Origin: Streptomyces sp. WAC05374
GTDB taxonomy: Bacteria > Actinomycetota > Actinomycetes > Streptomycetales > Streptomycetaceae
Reading direction: 5' to 3'
Assembly (NCBI RefSeq): GCF_004353505.1
Contig: NZ_SMNQ01000011.1
Location: 124,001-188,000 of the forward strand
Length of the DNA: 64,000 nt
Both the position numbers and the translations under genes were made by a program. Numbering within the stretch: the first letter of the stretch is position 1; the number at the start of each line of letters is the position of its first letter. Shown here piece by piece: positions 17,917-25,392 of the stretch. The notes below the pieces were generated by a model that saw nothing but the letters and a program-made list of their open reading frames with translations, searched no databases and was not told the DNA's origin.

Positions 17917-17944
17917 CGTCCGGGGTGGTGTCAACGTAAGTTGA
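17903..17944 (+). promoter_or_regulatory. Promoter with two TCAAC-N4-GTTGA operators
   Basis: -35 TTGACG (17913-17918) and -10 TAAGTT (17937-17942) are 18 nt apart; the -10 ends 6 nt before the ATG at 17949, giving a leaderless message. Two identical 14-bp inverted repeats TCAAC-N4-GTTGA occupy 17903-17916 and 17931-17944, overlapping the -35 and -10 respectively, 28 bp apart. Binding would block RNA polymerase. Confidence 0.75.
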
Positions 17945-17948
17945 CGTC

Positions 17949-18158
17949 ATGACCGAAGCAACCGATCTCGCCGCACGCGCGGGCGACCGCGACCCCCGGG
18001 TCGGGCTGCGGGCCGTCGCCGCGCTGCGGCGGCTGCTGGAGCAGCTCGAAGCCGTACAGGTCCGCAGCGCCCGCGCCCAGGGCTGGTCGTGGCAGGAGAT
18101 CGCGGCCGAGCTGGGCGTCAGCCGGCAGGCCGTGCACAAGAAGTACGGGAGGCAATGA
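17949..18158 (+). CDS. Small helix-turn-helix protein
   Basis: 69 residues. A helical N-terminus (RVGLRAVAALRRLLEQLEAVQVRSAR) precedes a HTH of the sigma-70 region 4 type (GWSWQEIAAELGVSRQAVHKKY, residues 45-66). Probable DNA-binding protein acting on its own promoter, where two palindromes cover the -35 and -10 (inference). Its TGA overlaps the next ATG by one base. Confidence 0.85.
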   Translation: MTEATDLAARAGDRDPRVGLRAVAALRRLLEQLEAVQVRSARAQGWSWQEIAAELGVSRQAVHKKYGRQ

Positions 18159-18712
18159 TGTTCGAGCGATTCACCGAAGCTGCCCGGGCCGTCGTCAAGG
18201 GCGCCGCCACCCACGCGGAACGGCTGGACGCCGACTCCGTCACCGACGAACACCTGCTCCTCGCCCTGCTCGACCTGGAGGGCACCCGGTCGGCCGACGC
18301 CTTCGCCGCGCTCGGGATCACCGGCCGTCGCGCCTCCGTGGAGTCCGCCCTCGCGGACGCCCGGCGGCGCGGCGGCCTGACCCGGGCGGACGCCGACGCG
18401 CTGGCGGACATCGGGATCGACGTCATGGCGATCGTCTCGAAGGTCGAGGCCGTGCACGGGGCGGGCGCGCTGGCGGGCGACCGGCGGCCCAGGCGCCGGT
18501 GGTCGAACCACCGGCCCTTCACCCGCCCGGCCAAGGACACACTGGAGAAGTCCCTCCGGGTCGCCCTCGGCCGCGGCGACCGCCACATCGGCGACGAGCA
18601 CCTGCTCCTCGCCCTCGCGGCCCGCCCCGGCGTCGTCGCGGACGTCCTCGCCGACCACGGTGCGACCTACGGGGCGCTGGAGCGGGCGGTGACCGCCCGC
18701 AGGGCCGGCTGA
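18158..18712 (+). CDS. Clp amino-terminal-domain protein
   Basis: 184 residues built from two Clp-N repeats (about 1-75 and 120-180, each with a TDEHLLLALL or IGDEHLLLAL core) and no AAA module. Clp-N domains bind substrates and adaptors for ClpC/ClpA; a stand-alone protein could act as adaptor or competitor. Of two consecutive ATG codons the second (18158) has the better spacing to GGGAGG (18147-18152). Co-transcribed with the small HTH gene; the pairing is common in Streptomyces. Confidence 0.85.
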   Translation: MFERFTEAARAVVKGAATHAERLDADSVTDEHLLLALLDLEGTRSADAFAALGITGRRASVESALADARRRGGLTRADADALADIGIDVMAIVSKVEAVHGAGALAGDRRPRRRWSNHRPFTRPAKDTLEKSLRVALGRGDRHIGDEHLLLALAARPGVVADVLADHGATYGALERAVTARRAG

Positions 18713-18733
18713 CCGGGGCCGCGTCCACGGCCT

Positions 18734-18762
18734 TGCGGGGGCCTAGGCGCGCGGCCCCCGCA
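18734..18762 (+). terminator. Hairpin between convergent genes
   Basis: 10-bp arms (18734-18743 / 18753-18762) with a 9-nt loop, 22 nt after the Clp-N gene; it overlaps the last codons of the convergent PadR gene. Confidence 0.55.
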
Positions 18763-19648
18763 GCAGCGCGACGATGTGGGCCGCCGCCGTGGACAGGTGG
18801 CGGCGGGCCTCGGCGAGCTGGGCGTCCGTGACGCCCTGGTCGCGTGCCGCGTCACGGACGTCGTCGCGGAACCGGTCCAGCAGCCGCTCCAGGTCCCGCA
18901 CCGGGTCGGCGGACGTGCCGGTCGCCTCCGCCCACTCCGGGACGTCGGCCGGGCCGGGCTTCGCGTACGGCGGCCGGGAGGCCGTGGACGCCGCGCCACC
19001 GAGCAGGCCGCCCAGCCGGCCGGCCAGGTCGGCCAGCCCCTGGGCGCCCTCGGCGCGCAGCACGTGGTCCTGCACCTGCTGGGCGATCCGCTGCATCTCC
19101 CGGCGCGCCCTGTCCTGGGCCTCCTTGGCCTGGCGGCGCGCCGCCTGGGCGTCCTCGCGGGCGCGCCGGGACTCGTCCTTGGCCCGCCGCGCCTGGTCCT
19201 TCCACTCCTGCTTGGCCCGGCTCCAGGCGGCCCACTCGTCGCCGCCGGGCGGCGAGGACTGGCGCGTCCGGCCCGCCGCGGCACGCATCTCGCGCCGCAG
19301 CGTGCCCGCCGCGCCCCGCACGTCGTCACGGATCTCGGCGGCCAGCTCGGCCACCGAGTCGCGGATCTCCCGCTCCAGGTCGGCCAGTTCGCCGCTGCGC
19401 CCGGCCAGTTCCTCGCGCCCGGCGTCGGTGATCGAGTACACCTTGCGGCCGCCCTCGGTGGCGTGCGTGACGAGGCCCTCGGCCTCCAGCTTGGCCAGGC
19501 GCGGGTACACGGTGCCGGCGGAGGGCGCGTACAGGCCCTGGAAGCGCTCCTCGAGCAGCCGGATCACCTCGTAGCCGTGGCGCGGCGCCTCGTCGAGGAG
19601 CTTGAGCAGGTAGAGGCGGAGCCGGCCGTGGGCGAAGACGGGGGGCAT
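18743..19648 (-). CDS. PadR-family regulator with long coiled-coil C-terminus
   Basis: 301 residues, about three times the size of a minimal PadR. The winged HTH (residues 1-85) has the LLDEAPRHGYEVIRLLEERF and SAGTVYPRLAKLEAEGLV segments. Residues about 85-205 form a highly charged helix rich in Arg/Glu/Ala heptads, followed by a linker and a helical bundle. Start ATG 1 nt from the upstream stop with AAAGGTG inside that gene. Likely autorepressor of its operon through the double operator at 20500-20546 (inference). Confidence 0.85.
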   Translation of the reverse strand: MPPVFAHGRLRLYLLKLLDEAPRHGYEVIRLLEERFQGLYAPSAGTVYPRLAKLEAEGLVTHATEGGRKVYSITDAGREELAGRSGELADLEREIRDSVAELAAEIRDDVRGAAGTLRREMRAAAGRTRQSSPPGGDEWAAWSRAKQEWKDQARRAKDESRRAREDAQAARRQAKEAQDRARREMQRIAQQVQDHVLRAEGAQGLADLAGRLGGLLGGAASTASRPPYAKPGPADVPEWAEATGTSADPVRDLERLLDRFRDDVRDAARDQGVTDAQLAEARRHLSTAAAHIVALLRGPRA

Positions 19649-19649
19649 G

Positions 19650-20480
19650 TCAGAGCACCTTTCCGGTGGGGGCTTCGGGCCGGCGCAGCAGGGCGATGGA
19701 GCCGGAGACCGTGGACGCCCTCAGCGTGCCCTTGCCGTCCCCGAGAGTGCCGGTGATCTTCTTGGCCCCCCACTGGCCCGAGACCCGCAGGTCCTCGAAG
19801 GCGTTGGAGACCGCGCCGCCGACGGTGTTCGCCTCCACCTGCGCGTTGGCGGGGTGCGGCAGCCGGATGGCGACCTCGCCCGAGACGGTGGTGAGCCGGA
19901 CGTCGGCGGGCTCGCCGGCCGGGTCGAGGTCGACGACCATGTCGCCGCTGACCGACTCGGCGCGTACGGAGGTGCCGGCGCCCTCGACGACCGTGAGGTC
20001 ACCGGACACGGACGTGAAGCGGAGGTCCCCGGTGACCGCCTGCGCCTCGACGCTGCCGGAGACGGTGTCGGCACGGACCTCGCCGGAGAGGCCGACGAGC
20101 GTGGTGTCGCCGGTGACGCCGCGCACGTCCGTACGCCCCCGGATGCCGGAGACCACGGCCGCGGCGCCGACCACGCCGACCTCGACCCGGGCGCCGGACG
20201 GGACGGCGAGGGAGACGACCGCGCTGCGGTGCCGGGACTTGCGGTCGAGCCACTTGAGGAAGTCCTGCCAGGGCAGGTCCTCGTAGCAGATGGTCAGGGT
20301 GGAGCCCTGCCGCGTGACGATCAGCGGTGGGCCGTCGATCTCGGAGATCTCCAGCCGGGCGGGGCCCTCGTCGGTGCCCACGACGTTCACGGCGCCGTTG
20401 ACGACGCGCACCTTGAGGGCCGTCACGGGTTCCTCGTCGAAGGTCAGCGTCGTCGGCTCGGTGACGGACCACTCCGGCAT
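19650..20480 (-). CDS. DUF4097 family beta-helix protein
   Basis: 276 residues of repeating VSG-type beta strands (SVSGDLTVV, ESVSGDMVV, TVSGEVAI, TVSGSIALL), the DUF4097/DUF4098 right-handed beta-helix. Such proteins often accompany PadR or membrane-stress regulators; the molecular function is not known. The ATG at 20480 has GGGAGG (20485-20490); the upstream ATG at 20498 lacks one. First gene of a two-gene operon with PadR. Confidence 0.85.
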   Translation of the reverse strand: MPEWSVTEPTTLTFDEEPVTALKVRVVNGAVNVVGTDEGPARLEISEIDGPPLIVTRQGSTLTICYEDLPWQDFLKWLDRKSRHRSAVVSLAVPSGARVEVGVVGAAAVVSGIRGRTDVRGVTGDTTLVGLSGEVRADTVSGSVEAQAVTGDLRFTSVSGDLTVVEGAGTSVRAESVSGDMVVDLDPAGEPADVRLTTVSGEVAIRLPHPANAQVEANTVGGAVSNAFEDLRVSGQWGAKKITGTLGDGKGTLRASTVSGSIALLRRPEAPTGKVL

Positions 20481-20499
20481 GGGGCCTCCCTGGGACATG

Positions 20500-20563
20500 A
20501 CGCGATACGCAACATATCGCGTCTCCTGTCGATACACGATATATCGCGGTCCGGCGAAGTCAA
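20500..20563 (-). promoter_or_regulatory. Promoter of the DUF4097-padR operon with tandem GATA-N7-TATC operators
   Basis: On the minus strand -35 TTGACT (20558-20563) and -10 TATCGT (20536-20541) are 16 nt apart. Two inverted repeats share the spacing GATA-N7-TATC: site 1 at 20500-20522 has 8-bp arms (ACGCGATA/TATCGCGT), site 2 at 20530-20546 has 5-bp arms and covers the -10; a 10-bp palindrome CGATATATCG (20537-20546) lies inside it. Centres are 27 bp apart. Confidence 0.75.
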
Positions 20564-20589
20564 GTGCGTCGAAAGCGGGCAAATTGCCC

Positions 20590-20595
20590 TAGCGT
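20590..20595 (+). promoter_or_regulatory. -10 box (TAGCGT) of a leaderless transcript
   Basis: TAGCGT ends 7 nt before the ATG at 20603. Confidence 0.5.
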
Positions 20596-20602
20596 AAGGC
20601 CC

Positions 20603-21430
20603 ATGAACGCGACTTCCCCGGGCGCGCTGCTGTTCTGCCGGGCCGACACGGCGTCCGTACGGACCGCGGCCCTGCTGCTGCGCGAACGCCTGCTCCTCGC
20701 CCCGGCCGGCCCCGACTGGAGCGTGCTGGTGCCCGAGGGGAAGCCCTGGCGCGAGGGCTCCGACCCGGTCGACCGGGTCGTCGGGGGCTGGGCCGGCGCC
20801 CTGACCGTCGGCGTGCCGTGGCCCGTGGTGGCCCTGTGGTGGGACGCCGACCGCGCGGGCTGCGTCCTCGCGACCGGCTTCCGCCGCCCCGTCGGCTACA
20901 CCTGGCTCGCCGACGGCACCCCCGCCGGCGAGGACGAGGCCATGCACACCTTCGCCGCCCGCCTGGGGCTCGACCCCGTCCTGGACGTCCGGGACCTCGA
21001 ACCCCTCACCCGCCCCGACGAGCACGCCGACGCCCCGGCCCGCCTGCGGGGCCTGACGGCGGTCCTCAGCCGCCACGGCCTCACCATGCCCTCGGGGCTG
21101 GCCCCCGGCGAACCGGCCCCGCTCCTGTGGTCGGCCGCGGAGGCCCGGGGCGCGGAGGCGGTCGAATGGCGCGGCGTCCTCGACGTCGTGCGCACCGAAC
21201 TGGACGCCGTCGAGGAAGGCCCGCTCGGCCCCTGGCTGTGCGGCCCCCGCGCCCGCGCGCTCGCCACGGCCCAACTGGCGGCGGGCGTGCCCCTGCTCGC
21301 CTGGGCCGTCACCCGCCGCAGCCCCGGCTGGGCCACGGCCGCCGCGCTGCTGATCACCCAGGGCGCGCTGGGCCTCGCCTACGACCGGGTGCGCACCTGG
21401 GCCCAGGACGGGCCGGCGCCCCGGGGGTGA
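20603..21430 (+). CDS. Conserved Streptomyces protein with C-terminal hydrophobic segment, function unknown
   Basis: 275 residues. The N-terminal two thirds is soluble alpha/beta with LLLRERLLLAPAGPDWSVLVPEG; near the C-terminus two hydrophobic helices (LATAQLAAGVPLLAWAV and WATAAALLITQGALGLAY) suggest membrane attachment. I do not recognise the family. Divergent from the DUF4097-padR operon; its promoter may be influenced by the same operators, although the -10 lies 44 bp beyond them. Confidence 0.65.
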   Translation: MNATSPGALLFCRADTASVRTAALLLRERLLLAPAGPDWSVLVPEGKPWREGSDPVDRVVGGWAGALTVGVPWPVVALWWDADRAGCVLATGFRRPVGYTWLADGTPAGEDEAMHTFAARLGLDPVLDVRDLEPLTRPDEHADAPARLRGLTAVLSRHGLTMPSGLAPGEPAPLLWSAAEARGAEAVEWRGVLDVVRTELDAVEEGPLGPWLCGPRARALATAQLAAGVPLLAWAVTRRSPGWATAAALLITQGALGLAYDRVRTWAQDGPAPRG

Positions 21431-21469
21431 CCGGCGCCCGGCCCGGCCCCGGGCGGGCCCCCGGCGCGG

Positions 21470-21652
21470 CTACTCGTCGTCGTCCTCGTCGTCGAGCCGT
21501 GCCAGCCAGGTGGCCAGGCGCTCGACGGGCACCTCGAAGTCGGGGTTGAGGTCGACGAAGGTGCGCAACTGCTCGGCGAGCCACTCGAAGGTGACCTCCT
21601 CCTCGCCGCGCCGCTTCTCCAGCTCCTCGATGCCACGGTCGGTGAAGTACAA
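21470..21652 (-). CDS. Small conserved acidic protein (DUF6104-like)
   Basis: 60 residues beginning MYFTDRGIEELEKRRG and ending in an Asp/Glu tail (DDEDDDE). From memory this corresponds to the highly conserved Streptomyces family DUF6104. No function known. A GGGAG stretch lies 9 nt before the ATG and a minus-strand TACCCT box farther upstream may be its -10. Confidence 0.8.
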   Translation of the reverse strand: MYFTDRGIEELEKRRGEEEVTFEWLAEQLRTFVDLNPDFEVPVERLATWLARLDDEDDDE

Positions 21653-21764
21653 GACGTGCTCCCGGGTTCCTGCTCGGTGTTCCCCCTCAGGGTATGGCGT
21701 CCCGCGTCACGGACGTGTCCGGATTTCGGCGTTCCATGCTCTCGCCCCGCGCCCGCCCCGCCAG

Positions 21765-21784
21765 TAGCCTCGATCTTCGGATCG
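21765..21784 (+). promoter_or_regulatory. -10 box and UUCG-tetraloop hairpin leading the conflict/RiPP operon
   Basis: TAGCCT (21765-21770) is a likely -10; immediately after it a 5-bp hairpin closed as C(TTCG)G spans 21771-21784, so the message would begin with or inside a very stable tetraloop structure. Confidence 0.4.
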
Positions 21785-21825
21785 TTTCGGCCCGGCACGG
21801 GGGCCCGACACGGGGGGAGCCAGCG

Positions 21826-22200
21826 ATGGACGGACGGATCCGCAGAATCGAGCTGGGCAACGGCGAGGTCGTGTACGCCCGGGTCAGCACCGCCGACGGC
21901 TACGGCGCGGCCGACCGGGACGTCGGCGTCGGCGACCGGGCGGCCGCGAAACTGGAGCAGCTCACCGAGCTGATCCAGCGCGTCGGCGGCACCGTGCTGG
22001 ACGCCGCGTCCGCGGTGAAGCCCGACGAGGCGTCCATCTCGTTCGGCGTGGAGCTGACCGCCAAGTCGGGCAAGGCCCTCGCCGTCCTCGCGGAGGGAGA
22101 GGCCAAGGCGTCCCTCCAGGTCACGCTCACCTGGCGGCTCGGCGACGGCGACAGCGGCGGCGCCGGGACCGCCGCCGCCCCCGCGCCCACGAATGGCTGA
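21826..22200 (+). CDS. Trypsin-co-occurring domain protein (Trypco1 / CU044_2847 family)
   Basis: 124 residues, a compact beta-rich domain (IRRIELGNGEVVYARV ... EASISFGVELTAKSGKALAVL ... ASLQVTLTWRL). It matches the CU044_2847/Trypco1 family, small domains found beside trypsin-like peptidases in predicted bacterial conflict systems. Starts after a GGGGGGAG site. The 3' end overlaps the trypsin-VMAP gene by 8 nt. First gene of the operon; presumably a partner or substrate of the peptidase (inference). Confidence 0.82.
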   Translation: MDGRIRRIELGNGEVVYARVSTADGYGAADRDVGVGDRAAAKLEQLTELIQRVGGTVLDAASAVKPDEASISFGVELTAKSGKALAVLAEGEAKASLQVTLTWRLGDGDSGGAGTAAAPAPTNG

Positions 22201-24217
22201 CGCCCACACCGACCTCGACGCACTCGTCCGGGAGGCCACCGTCCGCTTCCTGCCCGCGGACCCGGCCGACCCGCGCATGTGGGGCAGCGGCTTCCTGGTG
22301 GCGCCCGGCTGGGTGCTGACCTGCGCCCACGTGCTGCTGCCCCACCTGAGGGAGGACACCGGCCGGGAGTTCCGGGTCGCGGGTTCACCGGCGTACTACG
22401 GCATCGACCCCGTACCGGCGCGGCTGGAGCGCTGGCTGGTCAAGGACCCGTGGAGCGAGGAGGTGCCGGCGGCCCAGGACCTGGCACTGGTCCGGCTGGT
22501 GCCGGACGGCGGCGTCGAGCACCGGTGCGTCTGGCTCAGCGACCAGGCCGTGCTGCCCGTCGGCGAGCGCCGGGTGCACGGCTTCCGCCCCGGGGACGAC
22601 CCCGAGCAGCCGTACGAGATGTGGACCGGGCACATCGCCGACAACGTGTCCGACGGGCGCTGCTCGATCCGCTTCACGCCCATGGCCGAGTTCCCGCCCG
22701 GTGTCTCCGGCGGGCCCGTCCTGGACCCCGTCTCCGGCGCGGTCGTCGCCGTCACCAAGTTCGGCCGGTACGGCAAGGACGGCGGCGGGGCCGTGCCCGT
22801 CGCCGCGCTGCGGGCCTTCGGGACGCTGTACCGGGAGGTCATGGCCGAGCACGACCTCTGGCACGCCCGCCACGCGGACGGCTACGGAAGCTGGCTGCAC
22901 CACCAGGAACTCCTGCTCGGCCAGGAACCGGGCAACGCCGACCTGTGGTCGCCGGCCGACCAGGTCACCTCACTGCGCCTGCTCGCCCGCCTGGGCGACC
23001 CGCCCCCGCCCGGCGCCGTCGAGAGGCTCGCGCAGCGGGTGCGCAACGACCGCGCGCCGCTCGCCTACCCGCCGCCCACCGCCTGGCGCGACGGCCACGG
23101 CCTGCTGTACGGGCCGCACGGCCGGCCGTTCCCCGCCATCGCGTTCCTGCACTATCTGCGCCTGGTGTCGCTGCTGGTCACGGACATGGGCGGCAAGGAC
23201 ACCACCACCGGGGCCGTGGCGGAGCTCGACGCCTGGATCACCGCGCGCACCCGGCGCGTGACGCCGTTCCAGCACCACCTGGTCACCGAGGCCCGGCTGC
23301 CCGACCTGGCGCGCCCGCGCACCGGGCGGGCCACCGTGGGCGACGCCAAGCTGCCCGAGCGGGTCGTCCTGCCGTACCCCGTCGCGGGGGAGCGGGCGAG
23401 CGTCGTGGTGGTCGAGATCGAGCCCTTGCCGTACCGGAACCTGCATTGGCAGATCCGGATCGACGACGGCAGTGGCGACGACGAGATCTTCGACTCGGAG
23501 AAGGACCCGGACGGCGTCGAACACGCCAGGCTGCTGGAGCGGCTGCGGCGGCCGCTCGACGAGGCGTTCCAGATGGCCGACGCCGCCAACGGCCACCCCG
23601 CCGCCTGCGAAGTGGTCCTGCCGGCCGGCGACTTCGACACCCCGGTGCACCGCTGGCAGCTCGCGGAGATGGCCCGCCTCGGCGACGAGGCGCACCTGCC
23701 CCTGGGCGTGCGCCGCCGTGTCGTCCTGCGTGACCTGGCCAGGAGGGGCCGCACCGACGAGGCGTGGACGCGGCGCTGGGACGCGGTGGCATCGGCCGGG
23801 CGCCTGTCCGCCGTCCGCACCCCGCCGGGCGGACAGTCGCCGCGGCGGCGGCACTTCACGGACATGGCGGCGTGCGACATCCCGGTGCTGTGCCGTCCGG
23901 CGGGCCGGGGCGCCGGGCGCCGGGCCATGGACATGGCGCTCGAAACCGGCCACGGCATCGCGCTGTGGCACATCGAGGGGCACGCCCGCTCCGCCGCGTG
24001 CGCCGGCGACTGCGACACCTTCCACGCGGGCGCCGCCGCACTGCTCGGCGAGACGGCCGCCGCCCATGAACTCCCCGACCGGCTGCGCCGTATCAGAGAA
24101 GAAATACACGAAGGCCGTGATCAGGCGCACTGGGCCGAGGGGGTCGCGGTCCTCTATGACGACCCCGGCCGGCCGGTGCCCGCGGGACCTCTGGGACTGT
24201 GGAGCTCACCGGCATGA
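22193..24217 (+). CDS. Trypsin-like peptidase fused to VMAP C-terminal domain
   Basis: 674 residues, no signal peptide, so cytoplasmic. N-terminal trypsin fold: His46 in TCAHVLL, Asp96 in AQDLALV, Ser172 in GVSGGPVL form an intact triad. Residues about 240-375 are helical (VMAP middle region); residues about 390-674 match the vWA-MoxR-associated-protein C-terminal domain (CEVVLPAGDFDTPVHRW, RRVVLRDL, final VLYDDPGRPVP). In the predicted ternary systems VMAP links effector and vWA/MoxR partners; here the effector would be the protease. Translationally overlaps the Trypco1 gene. Confidence 0.85.
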   Translation: MADAHTDLDALVREATVRFLPADPADPRMWGSGFLVAPGWVLTCAHVLLPHLREDTGREFRVAGSPAYYGIDPVPARLERWLVKDPWSEEVPAAQDLALVRLVPDGGVEHRCVWLSDQAVLPVGERRVHGFRPGDDPEQPYEMWTGHIADNVSDGRCSIRFTPMAEFPPGVSGGPVLDPVSGAVVAVTKFGRYGKDGGGAVPVAALRAFGTLYREVMAEHDLWHARHADGYGSWLHHQELLLGQEPGNADLWSPADQVTSLRLLARLGDPPPPGAVERLAQRVRNDRAPLAYPPPTAWRDGHGLLYGPHGRPFPAIAFLHYLRLVSLLVTDMGGKDTTTGAVAELDAWITARTRRVTPFQHHLVTEARLPDLARPRTGRATVGDAKLPERVVLPYPVAGERASVVVVEIEPLPYRNLHWQIRIDDGSGDDEIFDSEKDPDGVEHARLLERLRRPLDEAFQMADAANGHPAACEVVLPAGDFDTPVHRWQLAEMARLGDEAHLPLGVRRRVVLRDLARRGRTDEAWTRRWDAVASAGRLSAVRTPPGGQSPRRRHFTDMAACDIPVLCRPAGRGAGRRAMDMALETGHGIALWHIEGHARSAACAGDCDTFHAGAAALLGETAAAHELPDRLRRIREEIHEGRDQAHWAEGVAVLYDDPGRPVPAGPLGLWSSPA

Positions 24218-24369
24218 AACGGACAGGCAGTTGGCCGGAAAACGGCCATGAGCGGCCGCTCGGCGGGTACTTTTTCAGGGGCCCGCTGTGGGCGCGCCTC
24301 GCCCCCGTCGGCCTCAACGCGGGTACCCACCGAACGCCGACGAGGAGCAGGTCATGGACGACTGGCTGA
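24214..24369 (+). CDS. Possible 51-residue small ORF between the VMAP and MoxR genes
   Basis: An ATG overlaps the VMAP-gene stop by 4 nt (ATGA), with a TGGAG 9 nt upstream, and the frame runs 51 codons, ending 16 nt inside the MoxR gene. It begins MKRTGSWPENGHERPLGG. About a fifth of its third positions are A/T, more than in neighbouring genes, so it may be non-coding spacer. No family recognised. Confidence 0.25.
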   Translation: MKRTGSWPENGHERPLGGYFFRGPLWARLAPVGLNAGTHRTPTRSRSWTTG

Positions 24370-25385
24370 TTTACCGGGGGCAGGGTCAGCCGGACCCGGA
24401 GCGCATCGGCCGGCTCCCCGACCCACCCCGCTGGCGCCGCTTCAGCGGCGAACCCCTGCCGATCGAGGCACCCCCCATCGACCACAGCAGCACCCGGCGG
24501 CTGGGCACCCGCGCCCCGCTGCCGATCCAGGACGACGAGGCCCTCCAGCTCATCAACGCCGCCCTGTACCTGCGGCGCCCCCTGCTCGTGACCGGCGAGC
24601 CCGGCTCCGGCAAGAGCACCCTCGCCCACGCCGTCGCCCACGAACTGGGCCTGGGACGCGTCCTGCAGTGGCCGATCGTCTCCCGCAGCGAGCTGCGGGA
24701 CGGGCTGTACGCGTACGACGCCATCGGCCGCCTCCACGACGCCCAGCTCTCCCGCGAGCGCGACCCCCGGCACGAGGGGGAGAGCGAGGACGGCGGCGGC
24801 ATCGGGCGCTACATCAGACTCGGCCCCCTCGGCACCGCGCTGCTGCCCGGCGGCCGCCCGCGCGTCCTGCTCATCGACGAGCTGGACAAGAGCGACATCG
24901 ACCTGCCCAACGACCTCCTCAACGTCCTGGAGGAGGGCGAGTTCCGCATCCCCGAACTGGAGCGCATCGCCGACCGCCCCGGGCAGCGCACCGTCCACGT
25001 CCTGGACGAGGACGGCCGCCGCGTCCCCGTCACCGAGGGCCGGGTGACCTGCCACGCCTTCCCGTTCGTCGTCATGACCAGCAACGGCGAGCGGGACTTC
25101 CCCGCCCCGCTGCTGCGGCGCTGCATCCACCTGAAGCTGGAGCCGCCCCGCAACGAACGCCTCGCCGCCCTCGTCCAGGCCCACTTCGGCGACGGCGCTG
25201 CCGAGGACCACCACGACCTGCTGGAGAGCTTCACCGAGGGGGACCACAACGGCGAACTGCGCCTGACCGACCAGCTCCTCAACGCCATCTTCCTCACCCA
25301 GTTCGCCGCCCGCGAGGACCACGTCCGGCGCGAGGAGATCGCCGACCTGCTGATGCGCCCCCTCGACCAGCGCCCCCAGCGGTGA
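24354..25385 (+). CDS. MoxR-like AAA ATPase of the vWA-MoxR-VMAP module
   Basis: 343 residues. Walker A GEPGSGKST (residues 81-89), Walker B VLLIDELDKSD (about 171-181), sensor 1 region FVVMTSNGERDF and an arginine finger pair LLRRC. MoxR ATPases work with vWA proteins as chaperone-like remodelling machines. The start at 24354 is set by GAGGAG (24342-24347). Eight bases separate it from the vWA gene. Confidence 0.9.
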   Translation: MDDWLIYRGQGQPDPERIGRLPDPPRWRRFSGEPLPIEAPPIDHSSTRRLGTRAPLPIQDDEALQLINAALYLRRPLLVTGEPGSGKSTLAHAVAHELGLGRVLQWPIVSRSELRDGLYAYDAIGRLHDAQLSRERDPRHEGESEDGGGIGRYIRLGPLGTALLPGGRPRVLLIDELDKSDIDLPNDLLNVLEEGEFRIPELERIADRPGQRTVHVLDEDGRRVPVTEGRVTCHAFPFVVMTSNGERDFPAPLLRRCIHLKLEPPRNERLAALVQAHFGDGAAEDHHDLLESFTEGDHNGELRLTDQLLNAIFLTQFAAREDHVRREEIADLLMRPLDQRPQR

Positions 25386-25392
25386 CCCCACC

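Noticed and set aside
17949..18158. Antitoxin of a toxin-antitoxin pair with the Clp-N gene
   Set aside because: The downstream protein is made of Clp-N repeats and shows no toxin fold; an autoregulated adaptor operon is the simpler reading.
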